Shown: positions 33,493 to 42,835 of the stretch, one piece after another
Position numbering within the stretch: position 1 is the first letter of the stretch
How the letters are laid out: every line of letters begins with the position of its first letter
NCBI GenBank assembly: GCA_963715455.1
Contig: OY970245.1
Location: forward strand, 1,364,001 to 1,428,000
Length of the DNA stretch: 64,000 bases
Origin: VRUE01 sp963715455
GTDB taxonomy: Bacteria > Actinomycetota > Thermoleophilia > Solirubrobacterales > 70-9
Reading direction: 5' to 3'
Translations under genes and position numbers: made by a program
The notes under the pieces: model-generated
Told to the model about the DNA's origin: nothing
What the model saw: the letters and a program-made list of their open reading frames with translations, nothing else
Database searches by the model: none

Positions 33493-34769
33493 CTACTGCG
33501 GAAGCTGGAATCGGGCGATCGCCGGGCTGGCGTCTCGGTTGCCCGCTTGGTCGACCGCAACGACCGCGAAGGTGTGCGTGCCAGCTTTCAGGCTGCCGTA
33601 GGCCTTCGGGGACTTGCAGGCGGCAAAGCGGCGCCCATCGAGCCGGCGAAGCTTGCGCCTGGCTCGCTCGAGTGGAACCTGAAGACCGCCTTGCGCGCCG
33701 CCGGCCTCAGCTTACGCTTGACGATTGTCGTGCCGGGCGGCGTCGTGTCTGGGGCGCGGTTGAGGATTGGCTCGATCGGGAGCGGCGCCGACGGCGCGGA
33801 GGTTGACAGCGAGGTCGAGAGGTGCAGCGGGAAGCTGCCCATGACGGTCGTGCCTTCTCCCGGTTGGTAGAGCCCGTCGATCGCGATCTTGTAGTTCACG
33901 CCGTCGCTTACGGGGAAGGCCGCGCCTTCGACTACTGGAAGCGCGGTCAGGTTGTCGACGGCATCCCCCAAATAGACGCCGATCAGTTCTGAGGCGGCCG
34001 AGCAGCAGGCGCTCACGGTCGCCATTCCGGATCCCGGGGGCGTCCAGGAGTACCACACAGAGGCGCCCCCCTGGTTGCCACCGTGGTTCGGCTCGCCGGC
34101 CTCCTTGGTGGCGCCCCAGGTGTAGCCGAACGCTCCGGCGCGGGCGAACTGGTCGGGGCCCGGTTCGCCAAAGATCTCGTTGCTGAGTGCCGTGGCGTCC
34201 TCGAAGTCGTCGTTGGCCGGCGGCGGCCTCGATTCGATCCGCAGGGTGAACTCCCCTTCGGTGCCAGGCGGTTTGATTGTCAGATTGGTGTTGCCGTCGA
34301 CGGCGATTGAGTAGGTGGTTCCGGCAACCGCCTTGATCGTGAACTCCTGTTCGACCGTCGGGCAGTTGGGGCCTTCGCTGGAGTGGTCGACCAGCCCCAC
34401 GCGCGCCACCTTGACGAGGGATTCGAGGTTTGCGCCTTCGAAGATCGCGACGACCGGGACGATGGTGCCTTGGCAGGCGCCGATAGTTGTCCAGCCGCTG
34501 TCGGTTGCTTCCCATTTGAACCAGACCGAGTGACCGGCGGTGGAGCCTTCCAGGTCCTCGTCCGCCTCTTGCGTGGCCCCCACGTTCGAGCGGGTGACCT
34601 CGATCGGCAAGCTGCCACTAAGCGTCTCGCGATCGGCGAAGTTGTCGTTGACGGGTGGGGCCGCAAGGGCTGCTGGGACCAACAGTGCCAGGCCGGCGAT
34701 CAGCAAACCGGGGATCGCTAGCCATCGGGTCGTGATGCGCCGCCGCGCCGAGCCCCCGCCAAGGTGCAT
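33493..34769 (-). pseudogene. Secreted beta-sandwich repeat protein with C-terminal frameshift
   Basis: ATG 34769 gives a signal peptide (WLAIPGLLIAGLALLVPAALA). Two related beta-sandwich modules follow, each opening PPxNDxFxDAxxL (residues about 38-165 and 180-300; ASVWYSWTPPGSG-type core), then a Pro linker and a Big-like start (RKAVFRFHSSEPGASF). The frame then turns into low-complexity and stops at 33588. The other frame continues naturally with RLDGRRFAACKSPKAY and THTFAVVAVDQAGNRDAS to a stop at 33493. The shift is at about 33645-33651; relatives read SFxCRLDG there, so bases are missing. Either a broken gene or an assembly indel; if repaired, about 425 aa. Confidence 0.75.
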
Positions 34770-34844
34770 GTGGCGAGAATAGATCAAGCTTCCTGTTCGC
34801 CGGGCAAAGTTCCAGCGCTAAAGTCGCAACGAGGCGAACGCTGC

Positions 34845-36179
34845 ATGGAGCCTGCGACCCGATACGCGCAATCGCCAGATGGCACGAACATTGCCTTCCA
34901 GGTGCACGGCGAGGGGCCGCTCGACCTGGTCTTCGTGCCGGGCTTCGTCTCGCACGTCGAGTTGATTTGGGAAGAGCCGGCGATCGCTCGCCTGCTGCGG
35001 CGCCTCGCCTCTTTCTCACGCCTGATCGTCTTCGACAAGCGCGGCCAGGGGCTCTCGGACCGGCTCGGTCGGCCGCCGACTCTGGAAGAGTCGATGGACG
35101 ACCTTGGCGCGGTGATGGACACCACCGGCAGTGAGCGGGCGGCGATCTTCGGCGTCTCCGAGGGCGGTCCGATGTCGGCGCTCTTCGCCGCCACCCATCC
35201 CGGCCGGGTTTCCTCACTCGTTCTCTACGGCACTTTCGCTCGCATGGTCAAGGCGCCCGACTTCCCCCAAGGTGTGCGCGCTGAGCGCTTCGACGCCTGG
35301 AGCGAGCAGGTGCACAGCGAATGGGGCGGGCCGGTCGCCGTCGAGCTCTGGGCGCCGAGCAGCAAGGGCAATCTCGAGTTCGAACGTTGGTGGGCGCGGC
35401 TGCTCCGCCAGGGGACGAGCCCTTCGGGGGCGATCGAGCTGATGAACCTCTACCGCGAGATCGACGTGCGCGCCGCCTTGCCGGCGATCGGTGTGCCGAC
35501 GCTGGTTCTGCACCGCGGCGACGACCGCCTCGTGCCGGCGCGTCAAGCGCGCTACCTGGCCGACCATATCCCCGGCGCCCGCTACGTCGAGCTGAGCGGC
35601 GCCGACCATCTGCCCACGGTCGGCGACCAGGAGGCGCTGCTCGATGAGGTCGAGGAGTTCCTCGTCGGCAGCCGTGGCGCGCACGGCACTGAACGCTCGC
35701 TGGCGACGGTGCTCTTCACCGACATCGTCGGCTCGACCGAGACTGCTGCGCAGCTTGGCGACCGGCGCTGGCGCGAGCTGCTCGAGCGCCACGACAGCAC
35801 CGTGCGCCGCGAGCTGGCGCTGCACCGGGGCCGCGAGGTGAAGACGCTGGGCGATGGCTTCCTTGCCACCTTCGACGGGCCGGGGCGGGCGATCCGCTGC
35901 GCAACGGCGATCCGCGAAGAGCTCTGCCAAAGTGGGGTGGAGGTCCGCGCCGGCATCCACAGCGGCGAGGTCGAAGTGATCGGCTCGGACGTCGGCGGCA
36001 TGACGGTCAACATCGGCGCCCGGGTCGGGGCGCTGGCCGCACCGGGCGAGGTGCTGGTCTCAAGCACAGTGCGCGAGCTGGTCGTTGGCTCGGGGATCGA
36101 ATTCGAGGAGCGGGGCAGCCACCAGCTCAAGGGGGCGCCGGACCAGTGGCGGCTCTTCGCCGTGGTCGGCGGCGCCTAA
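34845..36179 (+). CDS. Alpha/beta-hydrolase fused to class III adenylate/guanylate cyclase
   Basis: 444 aa from ATG 34845. N-terminal alpha/beta hydrolase (about 20-270) with LVFVPGFVSHVE, DKRGQGLSDR, nucleophile elbow GVSEGGPM (Ser) and LSGADHLP (His). The C-terminal class III cyclase (about 285-444) has LATVLFTDIVGSTE (metal Asp), KTLGDGFLATFD (second metal Asp) and VEVRAGIHSGEVE. The fusion is widespread in actinobacteria and mycobacteria. It would produce cAMP in response to a ligand bound or hydrolysed by the first domain; the ligand is unknown. It is divergent from the secreted-protein gene, 75 nt apart. Confidence 0.9.
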   Translation: MEPATRYAQSPDGTNIAFQVHGEGPLDLVFVPGFVSHVELIWEEPAIARLLRRLASFSRLIVFDKRGQGLSDRLGRPPTLEESMDDLGAVMDTTGSERAAIFGVSEGGPMSALFAATHPGRVSSLVLYGTFARMVKAPDFPQGVRAERFDAWSEQVHSEWGGPVAVELWAPSSKGNLEFERWWARLLRQGTSPSGAIELMNLYREIDVRAALPAIGVPTLVLHRGDDRLVPARQARYLADHIPGARYVELSGADHLPTVGDQEALLDEVEEFLVGSRGAHGTERSLATVLFTDIVGSTETAAQLGDRRWRELLERHDSTVRRELALHRGREVKTLGDGFLATFDGPGRAIRCATAIREELCQSGVEVRAGIHSGEVEVIGSDVGGMTVNIGARVGALAAPGEVLVSSTVRELVVGSGIEFEERGSHQLKGAPDQWRLFAVVGGA

Positions 36180-36205
36180 TCCCGGCGCCGCTCCGCAAAC
36201 CGCAC

Positions 36206-37012
36206 TCAGGCGAGCAGCGTAATCAGCCCGTTGACGATCACCGCGGTCGGGGTCGCGACCAGCGAGAGGTTCCTGAAGAAGCGCTGCCAGCCACCGCGGC
36301 TGTGGACGCTCTCCAAGAGGACCAGGCCGACGACGTGCGCCATGTTGATCAGCGCCACGCCCATCGCGATGAGGATCTGGGCCGCGCCGCCGGCAGAGTC
36401 CGGACCGGGCCCCATGGCGGCGAAGACGATCGCGACGATCGTGCCGACCACCGCGATCAGGATGCCCATCAGGCCGCCGCGGGTGAAGCGCGGCAGGTTC
36501 GCCGAGAGGGTCACCTCGTGCGCGGCGTCGGCGGGCCGGTCGCGACCGGCGCCGGACTCCTCGACACCCGCTAGGTGCGGCTCCGGATCGTCTTCCTCCA
36601 GCCGCACGGTGACGAAGCGCACCGGCGGGTAGAGCTCGGTGCGGGCCCGCTCGAAGAGGCCGTTCTCGAACCAGCGAGCCTGATCCTCGGCGTGGGCGAC
36701 GATGAAGATCTGATCGGCGCCGAACTGGCGCAGAGCGTCCTTGGCCGCGACGAGCGGGTCGCTGTCACCGACCTCGCCGAGCGCTGGAATCCCCGCTTTC
36801 TTGAGCTGGGCCAGCGAGGCTTCGAGTCGCCGTTGCGCTGCCCGCTTGGCGGCGTCGACGTCACCCAGGGCGTGACGCAGAGGGGTCTCCTCGACCGCCG
36901 GTGCGACCACCAGGACTTTCTCTGCGCCCGCGCGCTGCAACTCACGGCGCAGCTCGTCGATCAGGTCGCCGCCACCCAGCTCCTCGGTCGCGATCAGCAG
37001 GGTCATCGCCAT
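36206..37012 (-). CDS. USP-like domain protein with C-terminal membrane helices
   Basis: 268 aa. The N-terminal half resembles a universal-stress-protein-type Rossmann fold (LLIATEELGGGDLIDELRRELQRAGAEKVLVVAPA ... DQIFIVAHAEDQARWFE). The C-terminal half has three hydrophobic segments (GILIAVVGTIVAIVFAAMG, ILIAMGVALINMAHVVGLVLL, LVATPTAVIVNGLITLLA). No G-x2-G-x9-G(S/T) ATP motif is clear, so the domain may be non-nucleotide-binding. Unknown function; presumably a membrane-bound stress or signalling protein. Confidence 0.75.
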   Translation of the reverse strand: MAMTLLIATEELGGGDLIDELRRELQRAGAEKVLVVAPAVEETPLRHALGDVDAAKRAAQRRLEASLAQLKKAGIPALGEVGDSDPLVAAKDALRQFGADQIFIVAHAEDQARWFENGLFERARTELYPPVRFVTVRLEEDDPEPHLAGVEESGAGRDRPADAAHEVTLSANLPRFTRGGLMGILIAVVGTIVAIVFAAMGPGPDSAGGAAQILIAMGVALINMAHVVGLVLLESVHSRGGWQRFFRNLSLVATPTAVIVNGLITLLA

Positions 37013-37048
37013 ACCTCTCTGTTACCCGAATTCTGCGCAGCGCATACG

Positions 37049-38473
37049 ATGACCGCCATGGGAGAGCTTGGGCCGGGCAGTAGCGCACTCGAGCTTGCCG
37101 CTGCGCTGCGGGCAAAGGAGCTGTCAGCGCTCGAGTTGCTCGACGCCTGCCTGGCCGCGGTTGACGAGCGCAACCCCGAGCTGAACGCGGTCGTCTGGCG
37201 CGACGACGAGGGTGCCCGGGCGGCTGCCCGCGATGCTGACCTGAGGCTGGGGGCCGGTGAAGAGGCGCCCTTCCTCGGCGTGCCGATTCCGATCAAGGAC
37301 CTGACGCCGGTTGCCGGCTGGCCGGTCACCTACGGCTCCAACGGAGCCTCCGAGGAGCCCAGCGAGGAGAGCGAGCTGGTTGTCGAAGCTATGCAGCGCG
37401 CCGGCTTCGTGCTCTGTGGGCGCACCAACACGCCCGAGTTTGGGCCGCTGACCGTCGCCGAGAACACCCGCTACGGGCTGACCCGCAATCCCTGGGATGC
37501 GAATCGATCTTCGGGCGGTTCCTCGGGTGGCGCTTCGGCGGCGGTCGCCGGCGGCATGTTCCCGATTGCCCACGCCAACGACGGTGGTGGCTCGATCCGC
37601 ATCCCCGCTGCCTACACCGGCCTTGTGGGCCTTAAGTCGAGCCGTGGTCGTATTCCGCGGCGCGCGCAAAGCTGGATGGGTGCTGTGGTCGAGGGTGTCG
37701 TCACGCGCACCGTCGCCGACGCTGCGGTCTCACTCGATGCCATCGCCGGCCCGGACCCGCTCGCCTGGTACAACGCGCCGGCCCCGCAGCGGCCTTTCGC
37801 CGAGGAGCTCGGCGCGGCTCCCGGTGTGCTGCGCATCGGTCTGATGGCCGAGGCGCCGCTCGGCATCCCGACAGACCCTGCCTGCGTCGAGGCCGCCCGC
37901 AGCGCCGCGGCCTTGCTCGAGGAGCTCGGTCACACGGTCGAGGAGGTCGAGGTGCCAACCATCTCCGAGGATCTGGTTCCGCCCTTCTTGGTGATGACCA
38001 GCGGCGGGTTGGCCGACTACGACGGCGTCGACTGGTCGAAGGTCGAGCCGCACAACCAACACGCCTATGAGGTGGCGACCAAGGGCCACAGCGCCTATGA
38101 GTTCGTGCGTGCCGCACAGGAGCTGGAGCGGCTCTCGCGCCGCGAGATGGCCCGCTGGGGTCGCGACTTCGATCTACTGCTGACGCCGACCTCGGCGATC
38201 CTCGCTCCCGAGGCCGGGCACATCCTCTCCACCCAACACGCCAATCCCGAGTCGGCGACGCTCGAGACCGTCGCCTCGGTCTCCTTCACCGCCTTCGGCA
38301 ACGTCACCGGTCAGCCGGCGATCTCGTTGCCACTGCACTGGACGGACGAGGGCTTGCCGGTCGGGGTGATGCTCACCGGCGCCCCCTTCGACGAGGCGAC
38401 ACTGGTGCGGATCGCGGCGCAGATCGAGGCGGCCCGCCCCTGGGCGGATCGGCTCGCCGCGGTTCCCGCCTAG
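37049..38473 (+). CDS. Amidase (amidase-signature family)
   Basis: 474 aa. Ser-cisSer-Lys triad visible: Lys in PIPIKDLTPVAG, cis-Ser and Ser in the Gly/Ser-rich SSGGSSGGASAAVAGG and GGSIRIPAAYTGLVGLKSSRGR. It hydrolyses amides; family members include GatA-like, aryl-acylamidases and 6-aminohexanoate-type enzymes. No GatB or GatC is adjacent and the C-terminus matches stand-alone amidases (QPAISLPLHWTDEGLPVGVML). ATG 37049 or 37058 are both plausible. A role in transamidation is not supported. Confidence 0.9.
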   Translation: MTAMGELGPGSSALELAAALRAKELSALELLDACLAAVDERNPELNAVVWRDDEGARAAARDADLRLGAGEEAPFLGVPIPIKDLTPVAGWPVTYGSNGASEEPSEESELVVEAMQRAGFVLCGRTNTPEFGPLTVAENTRYGLTRNPWDANRSSGGSSGGASAAVAGGMFPIAHANDGGGSIRIPAAYTGLVGLKSSRGRIPRRAQSWMGAVVEGVVTRTVADAAVSLDAIAGPDPLAWYNAPAPQRPFAEELGAAPGVLRIGLMAEAPLGIPTDPACVEAARSAAALLEELGHTVEEVEVPTISEDLVPPFLVMTSGGLADYDGVDWSKVEPHNQHAYEVATKGHSAYEFVRAAQELERLSRREMARWGRDFDLLLTPTSAILAPEAGHILSTQHANPESATLETVASVSFTAFGNVTGQPAISLPLHWTDEGLPVGVMLTGAPFDEATLVRIAAQIEAARPWADRLAAVPA

Positions 38474-38476
38474 GGC

Positions 38477-39883
38477 CTAGGCCTCGGTCTCGGCCAGCGC
38501 GGCGGCGAGGTGGCGGACGCCCTGCTCGATCGCTGCCTCGGGCAGGTTGGCGAAGCCAAGCACGAGGCCGGGCGAGCCGCCGGGCAGGAAACGGTGCAGC
38601 GAGAGGCCCTCGACTCCGACGTCGCGCGCCGCGGCGGCCCTCGCCAGGGCCGCCTCGTCGATCTCCTCGGGGAGCATGGCCAGCTCGAAGAGACCGGCCA
38701 TGGCCTCGTCGACTTGCACCTGCGGCAGACGCTGCGCGAGCGCTTCGAGCAGCGTTTCGCGTCGCCGCCCGTAGTGGCTCCGCATGCGGCGCAGGTGCCG
38801 GTCCAGCTCGCCGCGGGCGATGAAGTCCTGCAGGGCGAGCTGGCCGACCGCCTCTGAGCCGCGGTCCTCGACTGCCTTGACTGAGATCAACGGCCAGCCC
38901 AGCCAGGAGGGGGCCAGCATCCAGCCGAGGCGCATGCCCGGGACGAGGCGCTTGCTGGCCGAGCCGATGTAGACGACGCGCTCCGGGGCCAGTCCCTGCA
39001 GAGCGCCGACGCGGGCGCGGTCGTAGCGCAGCTCGGAGTCGTAGTCGTCCTCGACGATCAAGCGCTCACCGCGCTCTGCCCACTCGATCAACGCCGCTCG
39101 CCGCTCGCTGCTCAGCACTCGCCCGGTGGGGAACTGGTGACCCGGGGTGACGATCGTCGCTGCGGCGCCGCTCGCCTCGAGATCTGCCACGCGCATGCCC
39201 TGCTCGTCGACCGGCACGGGCACCACCTCGAGGCCGGCCTGCTCGACGATCAGCCGATGCGCGTGCCAGCCGGGGTCCTCGAGCGCAACGCGCTCGATGC
39301 CGCGGCTCTGCAGCCAGCGGGCGATCAGCGACATCGCCTGCGAGAAGCCGCTGCAGACGATCAGCTGCTCGGGATCCGCAGCAGCCCCGCGCACCCGGCC
39401 CAGGTACTCGGCGAGTGTCTCGCGCAGCTCGGGGACGCCGCGCGGGTCGGGATAGCCGACCGCGTCGAGTGGCGCCTGGCGCCAAGCGGCGCGCAGCGAG
39501 CGCAGCCAGCGGTCGCGGGGGAAGCCGGCCAGATCGGGCAGGCCGGGATCGAAGCGGTAAGTGAAGCTGGGCAGCAGCAAGGGCGCCGCGCCGCGCGCCG
39601 CCGGTCCCTGCATGGTGCGGGCTACGCGGGTCGGCGCACCCTGACTGGCACGCAGGTAGCCCTCAGCGGTGAGCTGGCCGTAGGCCTCGCTGACCACCCC
39701 GCGGGAGACACCGAGCTCAGTCGCGAGGCTGCGGGTCGAGGGCAGCGGCGCACCGGCAGCGAGGCGTCTGGCGCGAATGTCCTCGCGAATCGAGCGCTCA
39801 ATCTGCTCATGCAGCGGCACTGGCCGGTCTCGATCGAGCCTGACCAGCAGGCCCGGCACAACTGGTCCTTTGCTTCGTGCCAT
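38477..39883 (-). CDS. MocR/GabR-type regulator (GntR HTH + aminotransferase domain)
   Basis: 468 aa from ATG 39883. The N-terminal winged helix (LHEQIERSIREDIRARRLAAGAPLPSTRSLATELGVSRGVVSEAYGQLTAEGYL) is GntR-type. It is followed by a fold-type-I aminotransferase-like domain: Asp in the LALEDPGWH region, TPGHQFPTG, and the PLP Lys equivalent in YIGSASKRLVPGMRLGWML. MocR proteins sense PLP-linked metabolites and control vitamin B6 or amino acid genes. The next gene is an oxidase-like protein on the other strand, 145 nt away, a natural target, but no PLP pathway gene is in the window. Confidence 0.9.
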   Translation of the reverse strand: MARSKGPVVPGLLVRLDRDRPVPLHEQIERSIREDIRARRLAAGAPLPSTRSLATELGVSRGVVSEAYGQLTAEGYLRASQGAPTRVARTMQGPAARGAAPLLLPSFTYRFDPGLPDLAGFPRDRWLRSLRAAWRQAPLDAVGYPDPRGVPELRETLAEYLGRVRGAAADPEQLIVCSGFSQAMSLIARWLQSRGIERVALEDPGWHAHRLIVEQAGLEVVPVPVDEQGMRVADLEASGAAATIVTPGHQFPTGRVLSSERRAALIEWAERGERLIVEDDYDSELRYDRARVGALQGLAPERVVYIGSASKRLVPGMRLGWMLAPSWLGWPLISVKAVEDRGSEAVGQLALQDFIARGELDRHLRRMRSHYGRRRETLLEALAQRLPQVQVDEAMAGLFELAMLPEEIDEAALARAAAARDVGVEGLSLHRFLPGGSPGLVLGFANLPEAAIEQGVRHLAAALAETEA

Positions 39884-39900
39884 TACTGGCACTGTATAGC

Positions 39901-39927
39901 GAGCCAGTTTGCCCTTAAGGTTGGCTC
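39901..39927. promoter_or_regulatory. Inverted repeat in the MocR / oxidase intergenic region
   Basis: GAGCCA (39901-39906) and TGGCTC (39922-39927) form a 6-bp inverted repeat with 15-nt spacing between the divergent starts. An AT-rich ttaa sits in the centre. Candidate operator for the MocR protein. Confidence 0.4.
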
Positions 39928-40028
39928 ACGATGCGGCGGTCGACCGCCACCAAGCGTTGCGTTTCTCCCTTTGTTGAACTATGCCTAGCAAAGAGCGAGC
40001 GCAGCGCCGACCGAAGGGAGCAGGCGCG

Positions 40029-41195
40029 ATGAACCGAGTGACGATTGTTGGTGGTGGCCTAGCCGGACTGACCGCAGCGATCGGCAGCGCTGAGGGCGGA
40101 GCCAAGGTGCGCCTGCTCGAGGCGCACGAGGCTCTTGGCGGCCGTGCGCGCAGCACCGGTGGCGCCTACAAGGCGAACCTCGGCCCGCACGTGATCTACA
40201 AGGACGGGCCGCTCTGGGACTGGCTGGTCGAGCGCGAGCTGTTGCCGCCCTGTGCCGGGCCGCCGCTGGCCGGAATCCGCTTTCGCTGGCAGGGCGAGGT
40301 GCGCCGCACGCCGCCGCTGGGGACGATCCCGGGGGTGCTGCGCCTGCGCGGGCGCCAGGCGCCGGTCGACCAGGACTTTCGCAGCTGGGTCGCGAGCCAC
40401 ACCGACGAGCGCACCGCGGCGATGCTCTCGGCGGCGGCGGGCGTCTACACCTTCCACCACGACCCGGGTGAGCTCTCGGCGGCCTTTGTCTGGGGCCACT
40501 CGGTTCGCGTCCTGCTCAGCCCGCCGCCAACGGCCCGATACCTGATCGGCGGGTGGAGCTCGCTGATCGAGGCACTCGAGGCTCGGGCGCGGCGGCTCGG
40601 GGTCGAGATCGAGACCGGTCACGCGGTCGACACGCTGCCCGAGTCACCCGTGATCGTCGCCACCGAGCTGAGCCAGGCACGCGAGCTGCTCGGCAACGAC
40701 TCGCTGCGCTGGCCGGGCGGGCACACGGTCTGCCTCGACCTCGGCCTCTCGCATCGCCGCGGCGATCCGTTCATCGTCGCCGACCTCGACGAGGCCGCTT
40801 GGGTCGAGCGCTTCAGCGCCCCAGACCAATCGCTTGCCCCCCAGGGAGAGGAGCTGATCCAGGCGCAGATGCCGATTCGGCCCGGTGAGAGCCCCGATAG
40901 CGCGGGGCAGCGTCTCGAGTGCCTACTTGATGCCTCGCTGCCAGCTTGGCGCGAGCGCGAGACCTGGCACCGCCGTCAGGTGATGGAGGGCCGCAGCGGG
41001 CCGCTCGACTACCCGGGCAAGACCTGGCGCGACCGGCCAGCGATCGACCGCGGCGACGGCGTCTACCTGGCCGGCGACATGGTCGCCGCCCCCGGCCTGC
41101 TCTCCGAGGTCGCATGGGCAAGTGGGCTAGAGGCGAGCCGCCTCACCCTTGCTGCGACCGGCGCAGCGCCGCGGGAGCTGAGACGGGTCGCATAG
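40029..41195 (+). CDS. FAD-dependent amine-oxidase / phytoene-desaturase-like protein
   Basis: 388 aa from ATG 40029, which follows a strong AAGGGAG ribosome site and is preferred over an ATG at 39981 in an Arg/Gln-rich extension. The N-terminal dinucleotide motif is VTIVGGGLAGLTAA, with an Arg/Glu-containing second motif (LLEAHEALGGRAR). The C-terminal FAD loop is GVYLAGDMVAAPGLLSEVAWASG. This layout matches UDP-galactopyranose/carotenoid-desaturase/protoporphyrinogen-oxidase-like proteins of the NAD(P)-binding 'flavin amine oxidase' family. The substrate is unknown. The stop lies 17 nt before the NUDIX start. Confidence 0.85.
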   Translation: MNRVTIVGGGLAGLTAAIGSAEGGAKVRLLEAHEALGGRARSTGGAYKANLGPHVIYKDGPLWDWLVERELLPPCAGPPLAGIRFRWQGEVRRTPPLGTIPGVLRLRGRQAPVDQDFRSWVASHTDERTAAMLSAAAGVYTFHHDPGELSAAFVWGHSVRVLLSPPPTARYLIGGWSSLIEALEARARRLGVEIETGHAVDTLPESPVIVATELSQARELLGNDSLRWPGGHTVCLDLGLSHRRGDPFIVADLDEAAWVERFSAPDQSLAPQGEELIQAQMPIRPGESPDSAGQRLECLLDASLPAWRERETWHRRQVMEGRSGPLDYPGKTWRDRPAIDRGDGVYLAGDMVAAPGLLSEVAWASGLEASRLTLAATGAAPRELRRVA

Positions 41196-41212
41196 TCGAA
41201 TACCGTCCCAGC

Positions 41213-41677
41213 GTGGCTGCGACCAGCGCTGGGATCCTGCCTTACCGCCATGTCGACGGCGCGATCGAAGTGCTGCTCGTCCATCCCGGTGGTCCTTACT
41301 GGATCAAGAAGGACCTCACTGCCTGGTCGATCCCCAAGGGTGAAGTGGGGGAGGAGGAGGCGCCACAGGCCTGCGCCTTGCGTGAGCTCGAGGAGGAGCT
41401 CGGCTCGCGGCTGGGGCTTGGTCCGGCCGATCTGACCGAGCTCGGCTCGGTCCGCCAGAAGGGCGGCAAGCGCGTCCACTGCTGGGCGGCCGAGGCAGAG
41501 TTCGATCCGGCGACGCTGAACAGCAACAGCTTCAGCATGGAGTGGCCGCCACGTTCTGGCGTAGAGCGAGAGTTCCCCGAGGTTGACCGGGCAGAGTGGT
41601 TCGGCCTCGAACAGGCGCGTCAGAAGATCAACGCCGCCCAGGCCGAGTTCCTCGATCGTCTCCTGGCGATTCCCTGA
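41213..41677 (+). CDS. NUDIX hydrolase
   Basis: 154 aa from GTG 41213. The Nudix box reads G-EVGEEEAPQACALRELEEELG, with the expected REL-x-EE-x-G, and is preceded by ILPYRHVDGAIEVLLVHPGGPYW and AWSIPKGE. This type (often called 'predicted NTP pyrophosphohydrolase') has long loops and no clear substrate. It lies immediately downstream of the oxidase gene in the same direction. Confidence 0.9.
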   Translation: MAATSAGILPYRHVDGAIEVLLVHPGGPYWIKKDLTAWSIPKGEVGEEEAPQACALRELEEELGSRLGLGPADLTELGSVRQKGGKRVHCWAAEAEFDPATLNSNSFSMEWPPRSGVEREFPEVDRAEWFGLEQARQKINAAQAEFLDRLLAIP

Positions 41678-41681
41678 TCGC

Positions 41682-41726
41682 GGTGTAACGCGTAGCGGCT
41701 CTATTCGGTGCTCAAAGCGTTTCACC
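41682..41726. repeat. 45-nt palindromic intergenic repeat, copy C
   Basis: Starts GGTGTAACGCG, ends AAAGCGTTTCACC; same 45-nt length and inner GGCTC as copies B and D. The outer arms have one mismatch. It lies 4 nt after the NUDIX stop and 17 nt before the RDD gene. Confidence 0.8.
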
Positions 41727-41743
41727 GACCTATACTCGCCGCG

Positions 41744-42835
41744 ATGTCTGACTCCGCAGGCGACGCCCAAGGCTCAAGCTCAGTTCCGCCCGGCGACGGC
41801 CCCTCCGGTCGGCCGCTGCCGCTCTCGGTGAGGCTGCTTGAGGCTGGCGTGCGCAGCGCGCGCAGCGTCACCAAGGCGACCGGCATCGACCGGGCCGTGG
41901 AGAGCGCCGCCGAGGAGGCGATGGTCGCGGCGATTGAGAGCGAGGCGGTCGAACGGGCACTGGCCCGCGTGCTCAAGGGCCCGGTGGTCGAGGAGGCGAT
42001 GAGCTCCGCCTTGGAGAGCGACGCGGTCAAGCGCGCCCTGGTCGAGGCACTCGATAGCGAGCTGGTCGACGAGGTCTGGCGGCGACTGCTGGCCAGCGAT
42101 GAGGCGCAGCGCCTGGTCGAGCGTATCGCCGAGGCGCCGGAGATTCGCGCCGCGATCAGCGCTCAGAGCGTTGGCCTGATCGAGGACGTCGGCCACACGA
42201 TCGGCAACGGCACACGTCGTCTTGACAATGCCTTGGAGCGCTTCGTGCGGCGCATCTTCTTCCGCAAGCGTCGCAGCGAGCCAACCGATCGTGCCGGTGC
42301 TGCCACCCGCGGGCTCGCCATCGGCCTCGACGCGCTGCTTGTCAACCTCGGCTTCTCGGGCCTCGCCGCCGTGGCGGCGCTGATCGCCTCGGCCTTCAGC
42401 GGCAATGGCAACGGCGTCTCCAACTTTGCTCTGGCGCTTGGCACGACCGCCTGGCTCAGCCTGGGCGCTGCCTACCTGGTCGGCTTTTGGTCGCTGGCGG
42501 CACAGACGCCGGGCATGCGTTTCGTCGGCATCCGGCTCGATGTCGAAGGGCGCGGTCTACCGCTGGGTAGATCGATCAAACGCCTGGTCGGCATGGTGCT
42601 CGCCTGGATCCCGTTCGGCCTCGGCTACATCGGCATCTTCTTCGACGAGCGGCGCCGGGCCTGGGACGATCGCATGAGCCACAGCGAGATCGTCTACGAG
42701 AGCAACGAGCGCAGCGCAGCGCCCTGGTCGCGCCTCGACCCGGTCGATCCGCACAAGCCGACCCCCGGAACGGCGAAGGCCCCGGAGAGCCGGGGCCTTC
42801 GCACGCATGATGTAGTGGGCTCTTCGCCTAGCTGA
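41744..42835 (+). CDS. RDD-family membrane protein with long helical N-terminal domain
   Basis: 363 aa from ATG 41744. Residues about 15-190 are charged amphipathic helices of a repetitive type (AAEEAMVAAIESEAVERALARVLKGPVVEEAM). The second half is an RDD domain: ATRGLAIGLDALLVNLGFSGL, hydrophobic segments, TPGMRFVGIRLDVEGRGLPLGRSIKRLVG and FDERRRAWDDRMSHSEIVY. RDD proteins are thought to be transporters or channel-like. The last 25 codons contain a perfect hairpin and the stop overlaps the convergent gene by 8 nt. Confidence 0.85.
   Translation: MSDSAGDAQGSSSVPPGDGPSGRPLPLSVRLLEAGVRSARSVTKATGIDRAVESAAEEAMVAAIESEAVERALARVLKGPVVEEAMSSALESDAVKRALVEALDSELVDEVWRRLLASDEAQRLVERIAEAPEIRAAISAQSVGLIEDVGHTIGNGTRRLDNALERFVRRIFFRKRRSEPTDRAGAATRGLAIGLDALLVNLGFSGLAAVAALIASAFSGNGNGVSNFALALGTTAWLSLGAAYLVGFWSLAAQTPGMRFVGIRLDVEGRGLPLGRSIKRLVGMVLAWIPFGLGYIGIFFDERRRAWDDRMSHSEIVYESNERSAAPWSRLDPVDPHKPTPGTAKAPESRGLRTHDVVGSSPS
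42773..42802. terminator. Bidirectional terminator hairpin inside the 3' end of the RDD gene
   Basis: GCGAAGGCCCCGG (42773-42785) pairs perfectly with CCGGGGCCTTCGC (42790-42802) around loop AGAG, a 13-bp stem. It lies within the RDD coding sequence and 26 nt past the end of the convergent 42828-43211 gene. No U-run, but position and stability suit termination from both sides. Confidence 0.65.
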
